DNA from: Eustoma russellianum
Lineage: Eukaryota > Streptophyta > Magnoliopsida > Gentianales > Gentianaceae
NCBI GenBank assembly: GCA_036186865.1
Contig: AP025067.1
Coordinates: 20,148,724 to 20,212,723 of the forward strand
Direction: 5' to 3'
Length of the DNA: 64,000 nt
In this document: positions 45,601 to 57,779 of the stretch, piece by piece
How positions within the stretch are numbered: the first letter of the stretch is position 1
How the letters are laid out: the number at the start of each line of letters is the position of its first letter
Position numbers and translations under genes: made by a program
Notes under the pieces: generated by a model
The model's input: only the letters and a program-made list of their open reading frames with translations
Told to the model about the DNA's origin: nothing
Database searches by the model: none

Positions 45601-45685
45601 ATTTATATATGTTTATGCACGTTTATATATATGTATACATTCAAGACACTTATTTTGAAATCACTCAAACCCCCTTATCTTTACA
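42623..45685 (-). repeat. Family-C LTR 2 (central, hybrid)
   Basis: 3,063 bp. Its left half shares variants with LTR 3 against LTR 1 (for example GACCAGTTTT, CCTCAGATGTT, AACCTTAGAAC, CCAGCTTGAGG). Its right end shares variants with LTR 1 against LTR 3 (TTGGCGAAG, TTAGCCTTG, GTGCCTTTTCC). It has the longest G run (13). A cluster of private changes lies at about 44670-45140. Confidence 0.92.
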
Positions 45686-45948
45686 ATCTCCCCCTTTTGA
45701 TGATTTTCAAAATAATTTGTGTACATGATTTAAATGCTATCTCTCCCCCTTGAATTGTGCGCAGATTTGAAATTTGAATTTCGAGTTTTAAATCCGGCTC
45801 CCCCTTGATTTGTGCAATTAAGATCAATCAAGATCAATCAGTGTCTCTCTCTCCCTTAAATCATGCTTTTCTCTCCCCCTTTATTTTGGAAAGTTAATCA
45901 AAAGATTCCTGTCAAAAAGGAAAGTAAATCAAATAATATCAAATCAAA

Positions 45949-47325
45949 TCATATCATATCAGCGGAAATCATGCCTAATTTAGAACGAAGAGATTCATAT
46001 GTGGCTTGATTTAAGGCCTTTGTAAATATATCCGCTACTTGTGATTCTGTGCGTACGTGATCTATGACAATATTACCATTGTTAACGTGATCACGAAGAA
46101 AGTGATAGCGTACTTCTATATGCTTAGCCTTAGAATGTAACACGGGGTTCTTAGACAAATTGATGGCACTCATACTATCACAATATATAGGAATCTTATT
46201 TACGATAATTCCAAAGTCCGATAGTTGTTGTTTTATCCACAACAACTGTGTGCAACAAAGGCTAAGAGCCATGTACTCAGCCTCAGTAGTGGACAAAGCA
46301 ACACTTGCTTGCTTTTTGGAAAACCAAGAAATAAGAGAATTTCCTATAAATTGGCAGGTTCCGCTCGTGCTTTTTCTATCTATTTTGCAGCCACCATAAT
46401 CTGCATCAATGTAAGCATGTAAGTCAAATGTAGAATCCTTATCGTACCAAATACCTAAGGTGGGCGTATGCTTAATATAACGGAATATTCTTTTTACTGC
46501 ATTTAAGTGTGACACCTTAGGTTGACTTTGAAAACGAGCACACATGCATACGCTAAACATAATGTCAGGCCTACTAGCAGTTAAATATAGCAAAGAACCT
46601 ATCATAGATCGATATAATCCATTATCAACGTCTTTACCATGTTCGTCTTTGTCTAATTTAGTAGTGACACTCATAGGGGTAGGGGATGGTTTCAAATTTT
46701 CAAAATTAAACTTTTTGATCATGTCATTAACATATTTTGTTTGGCTTATATGAATTCCTTTACTTGTTTTCTTTATCTGTAAGCCAAGAAAATAATTAAG
46801 TTCACCAACCATAGACATTTCAAATTCAGATTTCATGCAATTTTCAAAATCTTTAACAAGTCTATGTGAGGTAGAGCCAAAAATAATGTCATCTACGTAG
46901 ATTTGAATAATAAGTAAATCTGATTTTTCTTGTTTCAAAAATAGTGTACTATCTATATTACCACGTTTAAAATTATTTTCTAAAAGGAAAGTAGCAAAAC
47001 GATCATACCATGCTCTCGGTGCTTGCTTTAGGCCATATAGTGCCTTCTTTGGTTTGTACACGTGATCTGGATGTTTCAAATCTTCAAAACAGGGTGGTTG
47101 CTTCACGTATACTTCTTCTTGTATGAATCCGTTTAGGAAAGCACTTTTTACATCCATTTGATATAATTTAAAATCTTTCATGCAAGCAATAGCAAGTAAT
47201 AGTCGTATAGCTTCTAGACGTGCTACGGATGCGAATGTTTCATCATAGTCAATTTCTTCTTCTTGATTATATCCTTGTGCAACAAGTCTCGCTTTATTTC
47301 TAACAACCTTTCCTTCTTCATTCAT
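45949..47325 (-). CDS. pol: Element C RT-RNaseH, copy 2, open
   Basis: 458 uninterrupted residues: RNKARLVAQGYNQEEEIDYD, LYQMDVKSAFLNG, LYGLKQAPRAWYDR, catalytic YVDDIIFGS, FFLGLQIKKTSKG, RNaseH DADYGGCKIDRKSTSG and STTEAEYMALSLC, ending QATYESLRSKLGM. It is the better preserved of the two copies. The upstream join to integrase is lost: TGA at 47373-47375, a TGG-to-TGA change and a one-base deletion near 47325-47345. Confidence 0.9.
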   Translation of the reverse strand: MNEEGKVVRNKARLVAQGYNQEEEIDYDETFASVARLEAIRLLLAIACMKDFKLYQMDVKSAFLNGFIQEEVYVKQPPCFEDLKHPDHVYKPKKALYGLKQAPRAWYDRFATFLLENNFKRGNIDSTLFLKQEKSDLLIIQIYVDDIIFGSTSHRLVKDFENCMKSEFEMSMVGELNYFLGLQIKKTSKGIHISQTKYVNDMIKKFNFENLKPSPTPMSVTTKLDKDEHGKDVDNGLYRSMIGSLLYLTASRPDIMFSVCMCARFQSQPKVSHLNAVKRIFRYIKHTPTLGIWYDKDSTFDLHAYIDADYGGCKIDRKSTSGTCQFIGNSLISWFSKKQASVALSTTEAEYMALSLCCTQLLWIKQQLSDFGIIVNKIPIYCDSMSAINLSKNPVLHSKAKHIEVRYHFLRDHVNNGNIVIDHVRTESQVADIFTKALNQATYESLRSKLGMISADMI

Positions 47326-47372
47326 TTATTCCTAAATACTCACTTTGTGCCTATAATAGTCTTATCTTGTGG

Positions 47373-49049
47373 TCATGGCACTAAATCCCATACATCATTT
47401 CTAACGAATTGATTAAGTTCGTCATGCATAGCATCAATCCAAGATGAATCACTCAAAGCATCATGCACATTTTTGGGTTCAATTTCAGAAATCATAGCAT
47501 GAAATTCATTTATTTCATCCGAAGTGATTCTTCTACGTGGTCGCACACCGTGAGTGAGGTCGCCTATGATGAGATCATGTGGGTGATCTCTATGCCATCT
47601 TGGTTGATTATTTTCTAAGTTATCATGCATTTCTATATGATCATGCATTTCTAGTGTCTCATTCATATCATGCATATCAAAAGAATCATTATCTTCATTC
47701 AAAACGGGTTTCAATTCAAAATCATCGTCATATTCCTTATCTTTATCAATCTCACCAAATTCATTGAATTTAACATGAATAGATTCTATAATTTGTCTAG
47801 TGAGAGGATCATAACATCTATATGCCTTTGAATTTATAGAATATCCAACAAAAATGCACTCAATTGATTTGGATTCAAATTTATCTAAATTATCTTTTGT
47901 ATTCAAGACAAAATATTTGCATCCAAACACACAAAAATAGTCAATCTTAGGCATGCGATCATTCAAAATCTCATAAGGTGTCTTGTTTATTTTCTTTCTT
48001 ATAGATAGGCGATTTACAATATAGCATGCACAATTCACGGCTTCCGCCCACAAAAATCTAGGCAATTTATTTTCGCAAAGCATGGTTCTAGCGATTTCTT
48101 GTAGTGTACGATTCTTTCTTTCTACTACTCCATTTAGTTGTGGAGTTCTAGGTGGCGAAAACTCATGTTTAATTCCTTTTTCTTCACAAAATGAAATCAT
48201 CTCTTTGTTTTTAAACTCGCCGCCTCTATCGCTTCTTATCCTTTTCACATTTACACCGTATTGATTTTCAAGTTGTTTAATTAATTTAGCAATCTCTGCG
48301 GCGCTATCATCCTTATGTGAAAGAAATAAAGTCCAAGTATAACGAGAAAAGTCATCAACAATTACGCATGCATAGTGACGCCCACCAAGGCTTGTAGTGC
48401 GACTAGGACCAAACAAATCGATATGCAATAGTTCTAGTATTCTAGTCGTGCTTATTTCATTTTTCGGCTTAAGTGACTCACGTGTTTGTTTGCCTTTTAT
48501 GCAAGATTCACACAACTGAAAGTTGTCTAAATCAAGCGTAGGCAATCCCCGTACTAGGTTCTTTCGTTGAAGTTTTTCTAGTGTGGAAATACCAATGTGT
48601 CCTAAACGTCTATGCCATAAATTCACATTGGGTTCATTTGACATAAAACACTTAACTTTAGCATCTACTACATCATCCATAGATAGCGTAAAAATATTGC
48701 CTTCTCGTTTTCCTTTTAAAACGGTTTCTCCATTTTTATTTATTATATTGCAATAAGGGTGAGTAAAACACACATTGAAACCATTGTCAACAAATTGAGA
48801 AATACTAAGAAGATTGTAAGATAAGTTGCTTACCAAAAATACGTTGGAGATTTGGAGTGTGTTCGGATTACCAATAGTACCTTTTCCAATGATCTTGCCT
48901 TCATTGTTGTCTCCAAAGGTCACGGATCCGTCTTTTGTGACCTTCTTTAATTTGGAGAACAAGCTCGGGTCACCCGTCATGTGCCTCGAGCAACCACTGT
49001 CAAGGAACCACTTTATTGATGTGTCTTTCGATGTGTGGTCTCCCTGCAA
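47373..49049 (-). CDS. pol: Element C protease-integrase, copy 2
   Basis: 558 residues, nearly identical to copy 1 (38920-40596), with the protease motif LDSGCSRHMTGD, HHCC region and D,D,E triad all intact. It differs by single residues such as KKVTKDGSVTF for KKVTKGGSVTF. It ends at the same TGA before RT as copy 1. Confidence 0.88.
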   Translation of the reverse strand: MQGDHTSKDTSIKWFLDSGCSRHMTGDPSLFSKLKKVTKDGSVTFGDNNEGKIIGKGTIGNPNTLQISNVFLVSNLSYNLLSISQFVDNGFNVCFTHPYCNIINKNGETVLKGKREGNIFTLSMDDVVDAKVKCFMSNEPNVNLWHRRLGHIGISTLEKLQRKNLVRGLPTLDLDNFQLCESCIKGKQTRESLKPKNEISTTRILELLHIDLFGPSRTTSLGGRHYACVIVDDFSRYTWTLFLSHKDDSAAEIAKLIKQLENQYGVNVKRIRSDRGGEFKNKEMISFCEEKGIKHEFSPPRTPQLNGVVERKNRTLQEIARTMLCENKLPRFLWAEAVNCACYIVNRLSIRKKINKTPYEILNDRMPKIDYFCVFGCKYFVLNTKDNLDKFESKSIECIFVGYSINSKAYRCYDPLTRQIIESIHVKFNEFGEIDKDKEYDDDFELKPVLNEDNDSFDMHDMNETLEMHDHIEMHDNLENNQPRWHRDHPHDLIIGDLTHGVRPRRRITSDEINEFHAMISEIEPKNVHDALSDSSWIDAMHDELNQFVRNDVWDLVP

Positions 49050-49104
49050 TGTGAAAAGGTGATTTAGGTACCCTTTTAATTTTGGGTCCTTTCGAGTTAG
49101 TTAA

Positions 49105-51021
49105 TCACCTTTTGGTAAAGGTACCTTTCGGTACCCATACTTGGGTGATCCTTCTCGGTCTATCAAATGGCAAGAATGTAGATGAAGATGCAATATAATA
49201 GACATGTGGTGCATGCACTTTGGGTCTTTGCCCAAGGACTCCTCTATACTCGTTGAATGAAGGACGCTTTTGATATGTCCTTGTGTGTGTGTTCGTAGTG
49301 TGTGGATGATATGTATTTCGTGTATGCATTGTTCTTCTCTTTTCATATCTATATGATACAACGTTATATTTCACATGATATGATGGAGTGGGGCGTGAGG
49401 AAGGGGGCGCTTTTTGCGTCATCTTAGACGCCACTTGCGGCTTAGGGATGTCTACTTTCTTAGACACAACAAACTTGGTTGGTTTGATTGATACTTCGTT
49501 AGTATCAACGTATCCCAGTCCAGTTTTGTCGCTGTCATGCTTTTGTGATAATATGATGCGATGCAGCATGTTGGACCCTGTATCAAACTGTTTCAATCAT
49601 TTTCTCTAAATCGGTATTCTTTGATTTCAAATTTGAAATCTCGGATTTCATTTCATTATTTTGAGAGGTTAATGATGAAATCTCGGTTTTCAATGCAGTG
49701 ATGACACATGAAGACTCTTTCTTTGAATCGCTTAATTGAGCGACAAGATTCTTGTTAGAAGATTCTAACAGTTTCTTGTCTTCAATTAATCGTTTCTTTT
49801 CTTTAGCGAGAGTCTTAGTAAATTTATGCAATTCTAGATACTGACTAAAAAGATCATCATAAGAAGGTTCAGAGTCAGAGTCAGAATCAGATGATACCTC
49901 ATTAGATGCTTTGGATGCAAAGCATACTTGTGCGGTCTCCTCTTCGGTCTCAGTCTCAGAATCTGATGAATCACTCCAGGTGGAAGCCTTTAGAGCACGT
50001 TTCCTTTGTTTGGGTTCTGAGACGAGTCTATGTTTGTTCCGCTCCTTGTCAGGGTACTTAGTAGTTTGCTTTTCTTTATTTGGGCAGTCATATGATAAGT
50101 GTCCAAGTTTGCCACATTCATAACATTTAACGTCTTTATCGTTTGACTTGTTCTTATTTCTCTTAGTAGTAGTGCCCTTATTTTTGTTTCTAAATGACCT
50201 TCTCATAAATTTTCTCAATCCTTTAGCCAATAGAATTAGGTCATCATTATCCGATTCGGAATCACTATCCTCTACGTGATCGGAGGGAGGGGAGACGTAT
50301 TCATTTGATTTAAAAGCAATAGCTTTACCTTGTTTAGATGATTTGTTTTCCGAATGGTGAGTTTATTTTCATAAACTTTAAGTGAACCGATTAGTTCTTC
50401 CATCTTTATTGATTTAGTTTCCTTGCTTTCTTCTATCGCAGTCACTTTAGAGTCCCATTCAGAAGGAAGGCTTCGTAGGACTTTCTGCACCTTTTCTTGC
50501 GTAGTAAAAGCCTTACCAAGAGACTCAAGAGAGTTGTAGATGTTAGTCAAACGAAGATCCATATCTACAATAGACTCATTGGGCAATAATTTAAAAGACT
50601 CAAGTGTAGACATGAGCATATTAATTTTTGACTATTTTACTTGATTCGTGCCTTCGTGTTTCATTTCTAGAATCCTCCACATTTCTTGTGCACTCGAACA
50701 GTTTGACACATAACTAGACTCACTCTTACTTAATCCATTTAAGAGCAATTGCATAGCCCTAGCATTCATACTAAGTTTCTTTTTGTCATCACTCGTATAT
50801 TCTTGTCTTGTTTTAGTAACTTCTAAAGTAACTCCGTCTACAGTGGATACATTAGATGGGACATAAGGACCATCTTCAATGATTGACCAAAGATCTATAT
50901 CTATAGCCATAAGAAAAAGCTTCATCCTAAGTTTCCACTGAATAAACGACTCACCGTCAAAAAGTGGAGGCCTTTGGCTCGACATACCTTCTTGCTCGGT
51001 TTTGAGATTTGTGGATGCCAT
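49105..51021 (-). pseudogene. gag: Element C gag, copy 2
   Basis: Starts at ATG 51021 (MASTNLKTEQEGMSSQRPP) and keeps FIQWKLRMKLFLMAIDIDLW. The shared TAG lies at 50632-50634. A one-base deletion near 50343 and a one-base insertion near 49594 then break the rest into three frames (50619-50272, 50230-49583, 49596-49105). The zinc knuckle CYECGKLGHLSYDC and the coiled coil are present. Confidence 0.88.
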
Positions 51022-51075
51022 CTCGCTGAATCGTTGGATTCCTTGAAGTGAGTATTCCTGCGCTATGATACCACT

Positions 51076-54000
51076 TGTAGGATCTGCAAGGCACCACTAG
51101 AAGGGGGGGGGTTGAATAGATGGTGCGGAAAGTGTGTTTTTTAAAATTTCTTTAAACTTGAACAATTCAAGTTCTGAAAACAGATTCTGTTTTCAGGACC
51201 AGTTTTAAAACGTTTTTAAAACCAGGTTAGAGGTCTCCAAAAATTATGAAATTTTGAGAGAACTTAGCCTCAGATGTTATGAGGGTCCCCTAAAAATTTC
51301 AAATAAAAACTCAACCTTTAACCCCTTCAAAAACAGTTGGTACTCAGATTGTGCAAATCTGCCAGAAACGGTAGATGGTTTTGAAAAATTAATTCCTATT
51401 TGTGTGAACGTCCAAATGCTCTGAAAATTTGACCAATAACTCCTTATATATTATATTTAAATGGGTTGAAACAGTTTTGGAAAATTCTTTTGGGAAGTAG
51501 GTCAAATACAATCAAAGTCTCAACCTTTGCAAGTCTGAAAATCAGACTGCACTAGTCTCAGAACTTTTGATGTTTAGTTGACTTATACTTGTCCAAAAGG
51601 GTTGAAAATTGTACCAAATTAACCTTAGAACGTGTAAGTATGTTTCTGGAAATTTTTGTAATTTTTGAAAACCGTTTACTATTTTTACGGATGCGAACAA
51701 GAAGGATGAACAGTGCAGTAACTGAAACGTAAATGCAGAAAGTAAATGGCACCAAGAATTTTATACTGGTTCGGTTATAAACAACCTACTCCAGTCTTCA
51801 AGGAACACCTTCCTTGGTTCACACTAATCACACACACGCAGTACACCTTAGCGCAGGGTTGATAGAGTTACACCTAACTCCAACTCTTTACAAACCTTGT
51901 ATGACGAGCACAATTCACACGAACACCACCACCTCGCTAGAATGAAGATTGATCACACCTTGATCAATCTTTTACAAAGATGTATGAATGGTGGTTTATC
52001 TCAAGCCTATTCAAGATTGAAAGAATATGAATACAATAGGCTTTACAAGAAAAGAGAAAGAAAGAAAATGTAGGAGAAGAAGAGCTTGACAATTTGATCT
52101 CTTTAGAATGCAATGCTTGTTGTTGTATTTTGTTTGCTCTCCTCTTCTTTCCTTATAGTTGCAGCCGTCCCCCTTAGGGCTTCTCCCCTCTTGAAAATTG
52201 TCTTTTAAGTCCTTGAGAGAGTGTAAGACATCATTGTGACAATGCCTTGCTTACTTGGCATCTTCCTATTGGATCATCATTTAGTCTTCGCTTACTTGGC
52301 ACCTCCTTATTGGCTCAATGTTGTCATCAAGATGACATGGAAAAAATCTGAGATATACACTTTAAAAATGTGCCAAAAATCAAACATAAATTCATACCAT
52401 AAGTCAAGAGATACACCATAAATTGCAAGACAATAAAATTCTTCCATATCCATTGAGAAAATCGGCCATTAAGATGTCTTGCCATGCTGAATTTTCAGCA
52501 TGTGCATCAAGGGAATAAAGTTTAAATCATTACCATTTTTCTTTGAATTTTTATCATAAAAATGAATCAACAATATATGGTAAGTATTTCTACCAACCAA
52601 GAAATGAACTTGGACACAAAAAACCTTAAGAATTCGGCCACAACATGTACACATGCTGAAAAATTTTCAGCATGTGTGATATGCTAAATATCACCATTTA
52701 TTTATTTTAAATATTATTCAAAACCTTACCATATCCTCTTCCAATCAATCACCTAATAAAAGATGACAAAATATGTCACATTTAACACCATAAAATCGGC
52801 CAGCTTGAGGTTAGAATGCTGAAATTTTCAGCATGTGACATAAGAGAGATATATGTTGAATTCTTACCATTTGTAGCTTCTCTCTTCAATTCACCAACAA
52901 TGTATGATTGATCCTTGACCAATCAATATGCCAACAAAGCTCCACATGTGCTCCAACTCAGCTGTATGTAACGTTATATGATGTGTAACATGTGCTGAAA
53001 TTTATTTTTGCTAACTTTGTAAAATAGTGCACCTTTAATAATACACACATGTAATATTCCAATCAGCCCTTAATTTAATTTTCTAGAACACTTTAAGATT
53101 TATATCATATGTAAAAAGTGTCTAGATACGTGTCACATGATGTACAAGAAAAACGTTCCATGTTATGTGCGTAGAAAACCGAATTTTCGATATTTATCGA
53201 TTACCCGATTTTTCTCTAATTTAAATTCCAACTTTTGCACATGTTATATATATTATGTTATACATAATATATATAATATATACTTTAAATCTCAGCACTT
53301 GGCTGGTTTAAAGTGGTACCATTAGCATGTGACAAAATTAAACTTGGAATCTTCACATTTTGGCCTTAATGTGGAGTAATTTGTGTGTGCCAACATGGAA
53401 AGTATTTTTTGGCTGAATGTGTCATGTATAGCACGAAATTTACACCATATTTTGATGTATATGGGCTGGCCATTTATTTATGGCAAGTACGTGACGCGTT
53501 GGTGAAGTTTCGGTATTCGCCCGATACGACAAATTTCGGTTTAGAACCTTTTATCGTGTCGTATTTAATTTGTCATCACCATATCTTATATCATATGATA
53601 TAAGACCTGAATATACTCATAAATATGAGTTAAGTATAGTGGTGTGACGTTAACGTACGTACGTAAAATATATAACGTGTCGGTAGTACGTTGGAATACA
53701 TGTGTATGTGCCTTTATTTAAAAAATCTGAAAATATGTATAGTATATGTGTATTTGGCGTGTACATTAATGATGGAGAGGAGGAGAAGACTTTCCTTCCT
53801 TAGTCTTGTTGTCTTTGTGCTTTTTCCAAATGAAGCTTCCTTTAATGAACTACTTAGTTTATTAAACTAAGTACTTCACTTAATGAACTAATTTAGTTCA
53901 TTAATGGTGGCACCTGAAAATAGTATAAACACAACAAATGTTTGCCATATGATGTAAGCTTTAATGCTTCATGGCTCGTTAGTACGGCAACATAATATAT

Positions 54001-54133
54001 AAGCTAAATAAGGCAAGTAATGGCAAGTTATCATGCATACATGTACACATTTATATATGTTTATGCACGTTTATATATATGTATACATTCAAGACACTTA
54101 TTTTGAAATCACTCAAACCCCCTTATCTTTACA
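51076..54133 (-). repeat. Family-C LTR 3 (outer, 5')
   Basis: 3,058 bp, TGTAGG...TTTACA, hairpin 51091-51126, G9 run. Followed by TGCTC, the right-hand target duplication, and then element B RT. Confidence 0.93.
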
Positions 54134-55109
54134 TGCTCACACTTCTTCCATCCTCAAACTTGTATTTCTTGAGTAACTTGTTTGAGATATGTACACTCCA
54201 ACTTGAGTTTGCTTGATTTGAAGACCAAGAAAGTAGTTGAGTTCACCCATCATGCTCATCTCAAATTCTCCTTCCATTAATTTAGCAAAATGTTCACAAA
54301 GGGAATCATTAGTAGCACCAAATATAATATCATCCACATAAATTTGAACAAGCAATTGATGGTTTTCTTGTTCTTTAATAAAAAGAGTAGTGTCGACTTT
54401 TCCTCTTGAAAACTCATTTTCAAGAAGGAAGTTACTTAATCTATCATACCATGCCCTAGGAGCTTGTTTAAGTCCATAAAGGGCCTTTTTGAGTTTAAAT
54501 ACATGATTTGGATAATCATGATTTTCAAACCCCCGAGGTTGAGCTACATACACCTCTTCTTGAATTATTCCATTCAAGAATGCGGATTTCACATCCATTT
54601 GATATAATTTGAAATCCTTATAGCATGCATATGCTAATAGCATTCTAATAGTTTCTAACCTAGCTACGGGGGCAAATGTCTCATCACATTCTATGCCTTC
54701 CTCTTGTCTATGTCCTTGAGCTACTAACCTAGCCTTGTTTCTAGTAATATTTTCTATATCATCCATTTTGTTTCTAAATACCCATTTAGTGCCAATTATG
54801 GGATGATCACTAGGTTTATCCACTAATTCTCAAACATCACTCCTTTCAAATTGATTTAGCCTTTCTTGCATGGCTAAAACCCAAATCTCCATCATTTATA
54901 GCCTCCTTTATATTTTTAGGCTCAACTTGTGAAATGAAGACATTTTCATTAAATTTCCTCCTAGTCATTATGCCTTGACTAGCTTCACCTAATATTAATT
55001 CTTTAGGATGATCTTTCCTACACTTATATGAATCCAGTAAATTTGAGGTATCTCCTCCTACTTCTTCATTTTCAACCTTAGGTTCAAGGGGATCATGTAG
55101 GATCTGCAA
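54134..55109 (-). pseudogene. pol: Element B reverse transcriptase, middle part
   Basis: 54823-54137 is open with IIGTKWVFRNKMDD, KARLVAQGHRQEEG, LYQMDVKSAFLNGI, ALYGLKQAPRAWYDR, YVDDIIFGATND and FFLGLQIKQTQVG. The segment 55109-54846 carries the preceding linker (DHPKELILGEASQGIMTRR) in a shifted frame. RT is cut on the left by the C tandem insertion and on the right by the solo LTR at 55096. The catalytic YVDD is intact. Confidence 0.9.
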
Positions 55110-56408
55110 GGCACCAATAGAAGGGGGGAGGGGTTGAATAGTGGGTTTGAAATGTTACCTTGTGTAGCTCCTTCCTTTATGTCATCAACATTGTATGCTT
55201 CATTCTTGACCAATCAATATGTCAACAAGGCTCCACATAGGCTCCAACTCAGCTGATTTAGGCATGTCATGAAGATAAGACATGTGCTGAATTTTATTTT
55301 TGCAAACTTTGTAAAATAGTACACATTTAATAATACACACATGGTATATTCCAATCAGCCCTTAATTGAATTTTCTAGAACACTTTGAGATGTATGAAAT
55401 ATGTAAAAAGTGTCTAGATACATGTTGTATGATGTGCCAAAAACGTTCTATGTGTCGTGTACGTAGAAAACCGAATTTTCGACGTTTATCGATTACCCGA
55501 TTTTTCTCTAATTAAATTCCAACTTTTTGCACATGTTATATATATTATGTTACACATAATATATAAATTAAACTTTAATATTCAGCACTTGGCTGGTCTT
55601 AAAGTGGCACCTTACACATGTGACAAAATTGAAATTGAAATCTCCATAAATTGGCCTTAATGTGGGATGATTTGTGTGTGCCGACATGGAATGATTTTAT
55701 GGCTGTAAATATCATCATACCCACGAAATTTATTGATATTTTTGAGGTGTAGGGGCTAGCCATCTATTTATGGCAAGTACATGACACGTTGGTGAAGTTT
55801 CGGTATTCGCCCGATGCGACAATTTTTGGTTTAGAACCTTTTAACGTGTCGTATTTAATTTGTCATAACCATGACTTATATCATATGATATAAGACCTGA
55901 ATATACTCATAAATATGAGTAAAGTATGGTGGTGTGACGTTAACGTACGTACATAAAATATGTAACGTGTCGGTAGTACGTTGGAATATATGTGTATGTG
56001 CCTTTTTCAAAAAATCTGAAAATATATATATTTATGTATATATGCGTGCATTAAGTGTGGGAGGAGAGTGGAAGACTTTCCTTTCTTCACCTTGTTTCCT
56101 TTGTGCCTTGTCCAAATATTGCTTCCTTTAATGAACTACTTAGTTTAATTAACTAAGTACTTCACTTAATGAACTAGTTTAGTTCATTAATGGTGGCACC
56201 TGAAAATAGTTCAAACACAACAAATGTTTGCCATTTCATGTAAGCTTTAAAGCTTCATGGCTCGTTAGTACGGCAACATTATATATGAACTATATAAGGC
56301 AACTTTCATTCAAAGACATGTCATGTCATAAATCAAGTCATGTATTTCTTTAGTCCACGTTATTTAAATCATGCATTTTAAAATCACTCAAACCCCTTTT
56401 TCTCTACA
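55096..56408 (-). mobile_element. Internally deleted family-C-related solo LTR (C')
   Basis: 1,313 bp with TGTAGG...TCTACA ends and the 5-bp duplication GATCA (55091-55095, 56409-56413). After about 60 bp of LTR start it jumps to sequence matching about 35965 of LTR 1, so roughly 1.7 kb is missing, including the CATGCTGAA palindromes. It is clearly more diverged from LTRs 1-3 than they are from each other: an older relative. Confidence 0.9.
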
Positions 56409-57753
56409 GATCAATCCTAAGGCCAATGACAATATTACCTTTTGGATTCTCAAATTTCTCTATATGACTTACTTCAATTATTTCATTATCATCATCATTA
56501 GTATTTGGTTCATCCTCAATGAGTTCACTAAACTTGACGTGAATTGATTCTTCAACTTTCATACTCCTTTTATTATATACCCTAAATGTCTTGCTATTTT
56601 GAGCATATCCCATAAAGATTCATTCACCCGCTTTGAAATCGAGTTTATCCAAGTTATATTTGGTGTTAAGTATAAAACACTTACAACCAAATACCTTGAA
56701 ATAATTAATATTTGGTACTCTACCTTTCCAAAGCTCATAAGGAGTCTTTTTCAGAGATGGTCTCAAATAAACTCTATTGATCACATGACAAACGGTGTTT
56801 ACCGCTTCGGCCCAAAAATACTTGGGTAGCTCAAATTCATTTAGTATGGTTATACTCATTTCTTGAAGTGTTCTATTTTTTCTTTCCGCAACACCATTTT
56901 GTTGAGGAGTTCTTGGAGCCGAGAAATCGTGTCCATATCCTTTGGATACACAAAATTCTTGAAACTCTCCATCAAACTCACCACTTCTATCACTTCTAAT
57001 TTCCTTAATTGCGTCTTCTCTTTGATTTTCTAGTATCCTACAAAGCTTTATAAATTCTTGGCATGCATCATTATTTTTAGCTAAGAACATTACCCAAGTG
57101 TACCTAGAGAAGTCATCTACCACCACAAAGGTGTAATGTTTTCCACCTAGACTTGTCGTACCAATATCCCCATACAAATCCATATGAAGTAATTGTAGGG
57201 GTTTAGTGGTGGAGATTTCACTTTTGGGCTTGAAGCTTGTTTTAACAAGCTTTGCCTTTTGACAAGTGTCACATAAGCAATGGTTTTCGAAATTCAATTT
57301 TGGAAGACCTTGGACCTTTTCATTTTTGCAAATCTCTTTGAAATTTTTAAAACTAATATGTCCAAGTCGTCTATGCCATAGTTTAGTCGAATCATTTTTG
57401 GCAACTAGGCAAGAAACATTTTGTGACATCAAATCATGTGTGTTAAATTTGTAAACATTATTTTTCCTTATAGCCTCAACAACAATCTTATCGTTCTTTT
57501 TCACAATGCATTTTCTTTTCACAAATTCAACTTGAAAATTAGCATCACATAGTTGGCTAGCACTTATCAAATTATATTTAAGCCCTTCTACATATAGTAC
57601 ATTATTATTAGTAAAAGAAGAGTTACCAATTTCTCCATGTCCAAGGATTTTGGTTCTCTCATTGCCAAAATGCACCGTTCCACCATCTTGGAGCTTGAGC
57701 TTGGTGAACAACGTTTTGTCTCCGGTCATGTGCGTTGAACATCCACTGTCCAT
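56409..57753 (-). pseudogene. pol: Element B protease-integrase
   Basis: 57753-56620 is open: MDSGCSTHMTGDKTLF protease, LWHRRLGHISFKNFKEI with CDTCQKAKLVK, HMDLYGD, IRSDRSGEFD (one Gly changed to Ser next to the catalytic Asp), NGVAERKNRTLQEM, and the FKVFGCKCFILNTK region. A stop near 56620 is followed by the same frame family at 56613-56404 (GYAQNSKTFRVYNKR, EESIHVKF). It is interrupted by C' at 56408. Confidence 0.9.
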
Positions 57754-57779
57754 GAGCCATTTGGTTCCTTCTTCTTTGG

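Larger units (their letters stand above)
34177..54133 (-). mobile_element. Tandem family-C element: LTR-internal-LTR-internal-LTR
   Basis: Nearly 20 kb with three LTRs (34177-37232, 42623-45685, 51076-54133) and two internal regions of equal length (37233-42622 and 45686-51075, both 5,390 bp). The outer ends carry the 5-bp target duplication TGCTC (34172-34176 and 54134-54138), and element B RT coding sequence is continuous across it. So it behaves as one insertion. Sirevirus-type Gag, repeated polypurine blocks and long LTRs (about 3.06 kb) support that lineage; no extra ORF is present. Both internal copies share the same inactivating stops. Confidence 0.93.

Noticed and set aside
55457..56131. 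Short plus-strand frames inside the LTR C' and matching frames in LTRs 1-3 (for example 36236-36424, 36484-36702)
   Set aside because: They recur only because the LTR recurs, have no domain and lie antisense to the element.
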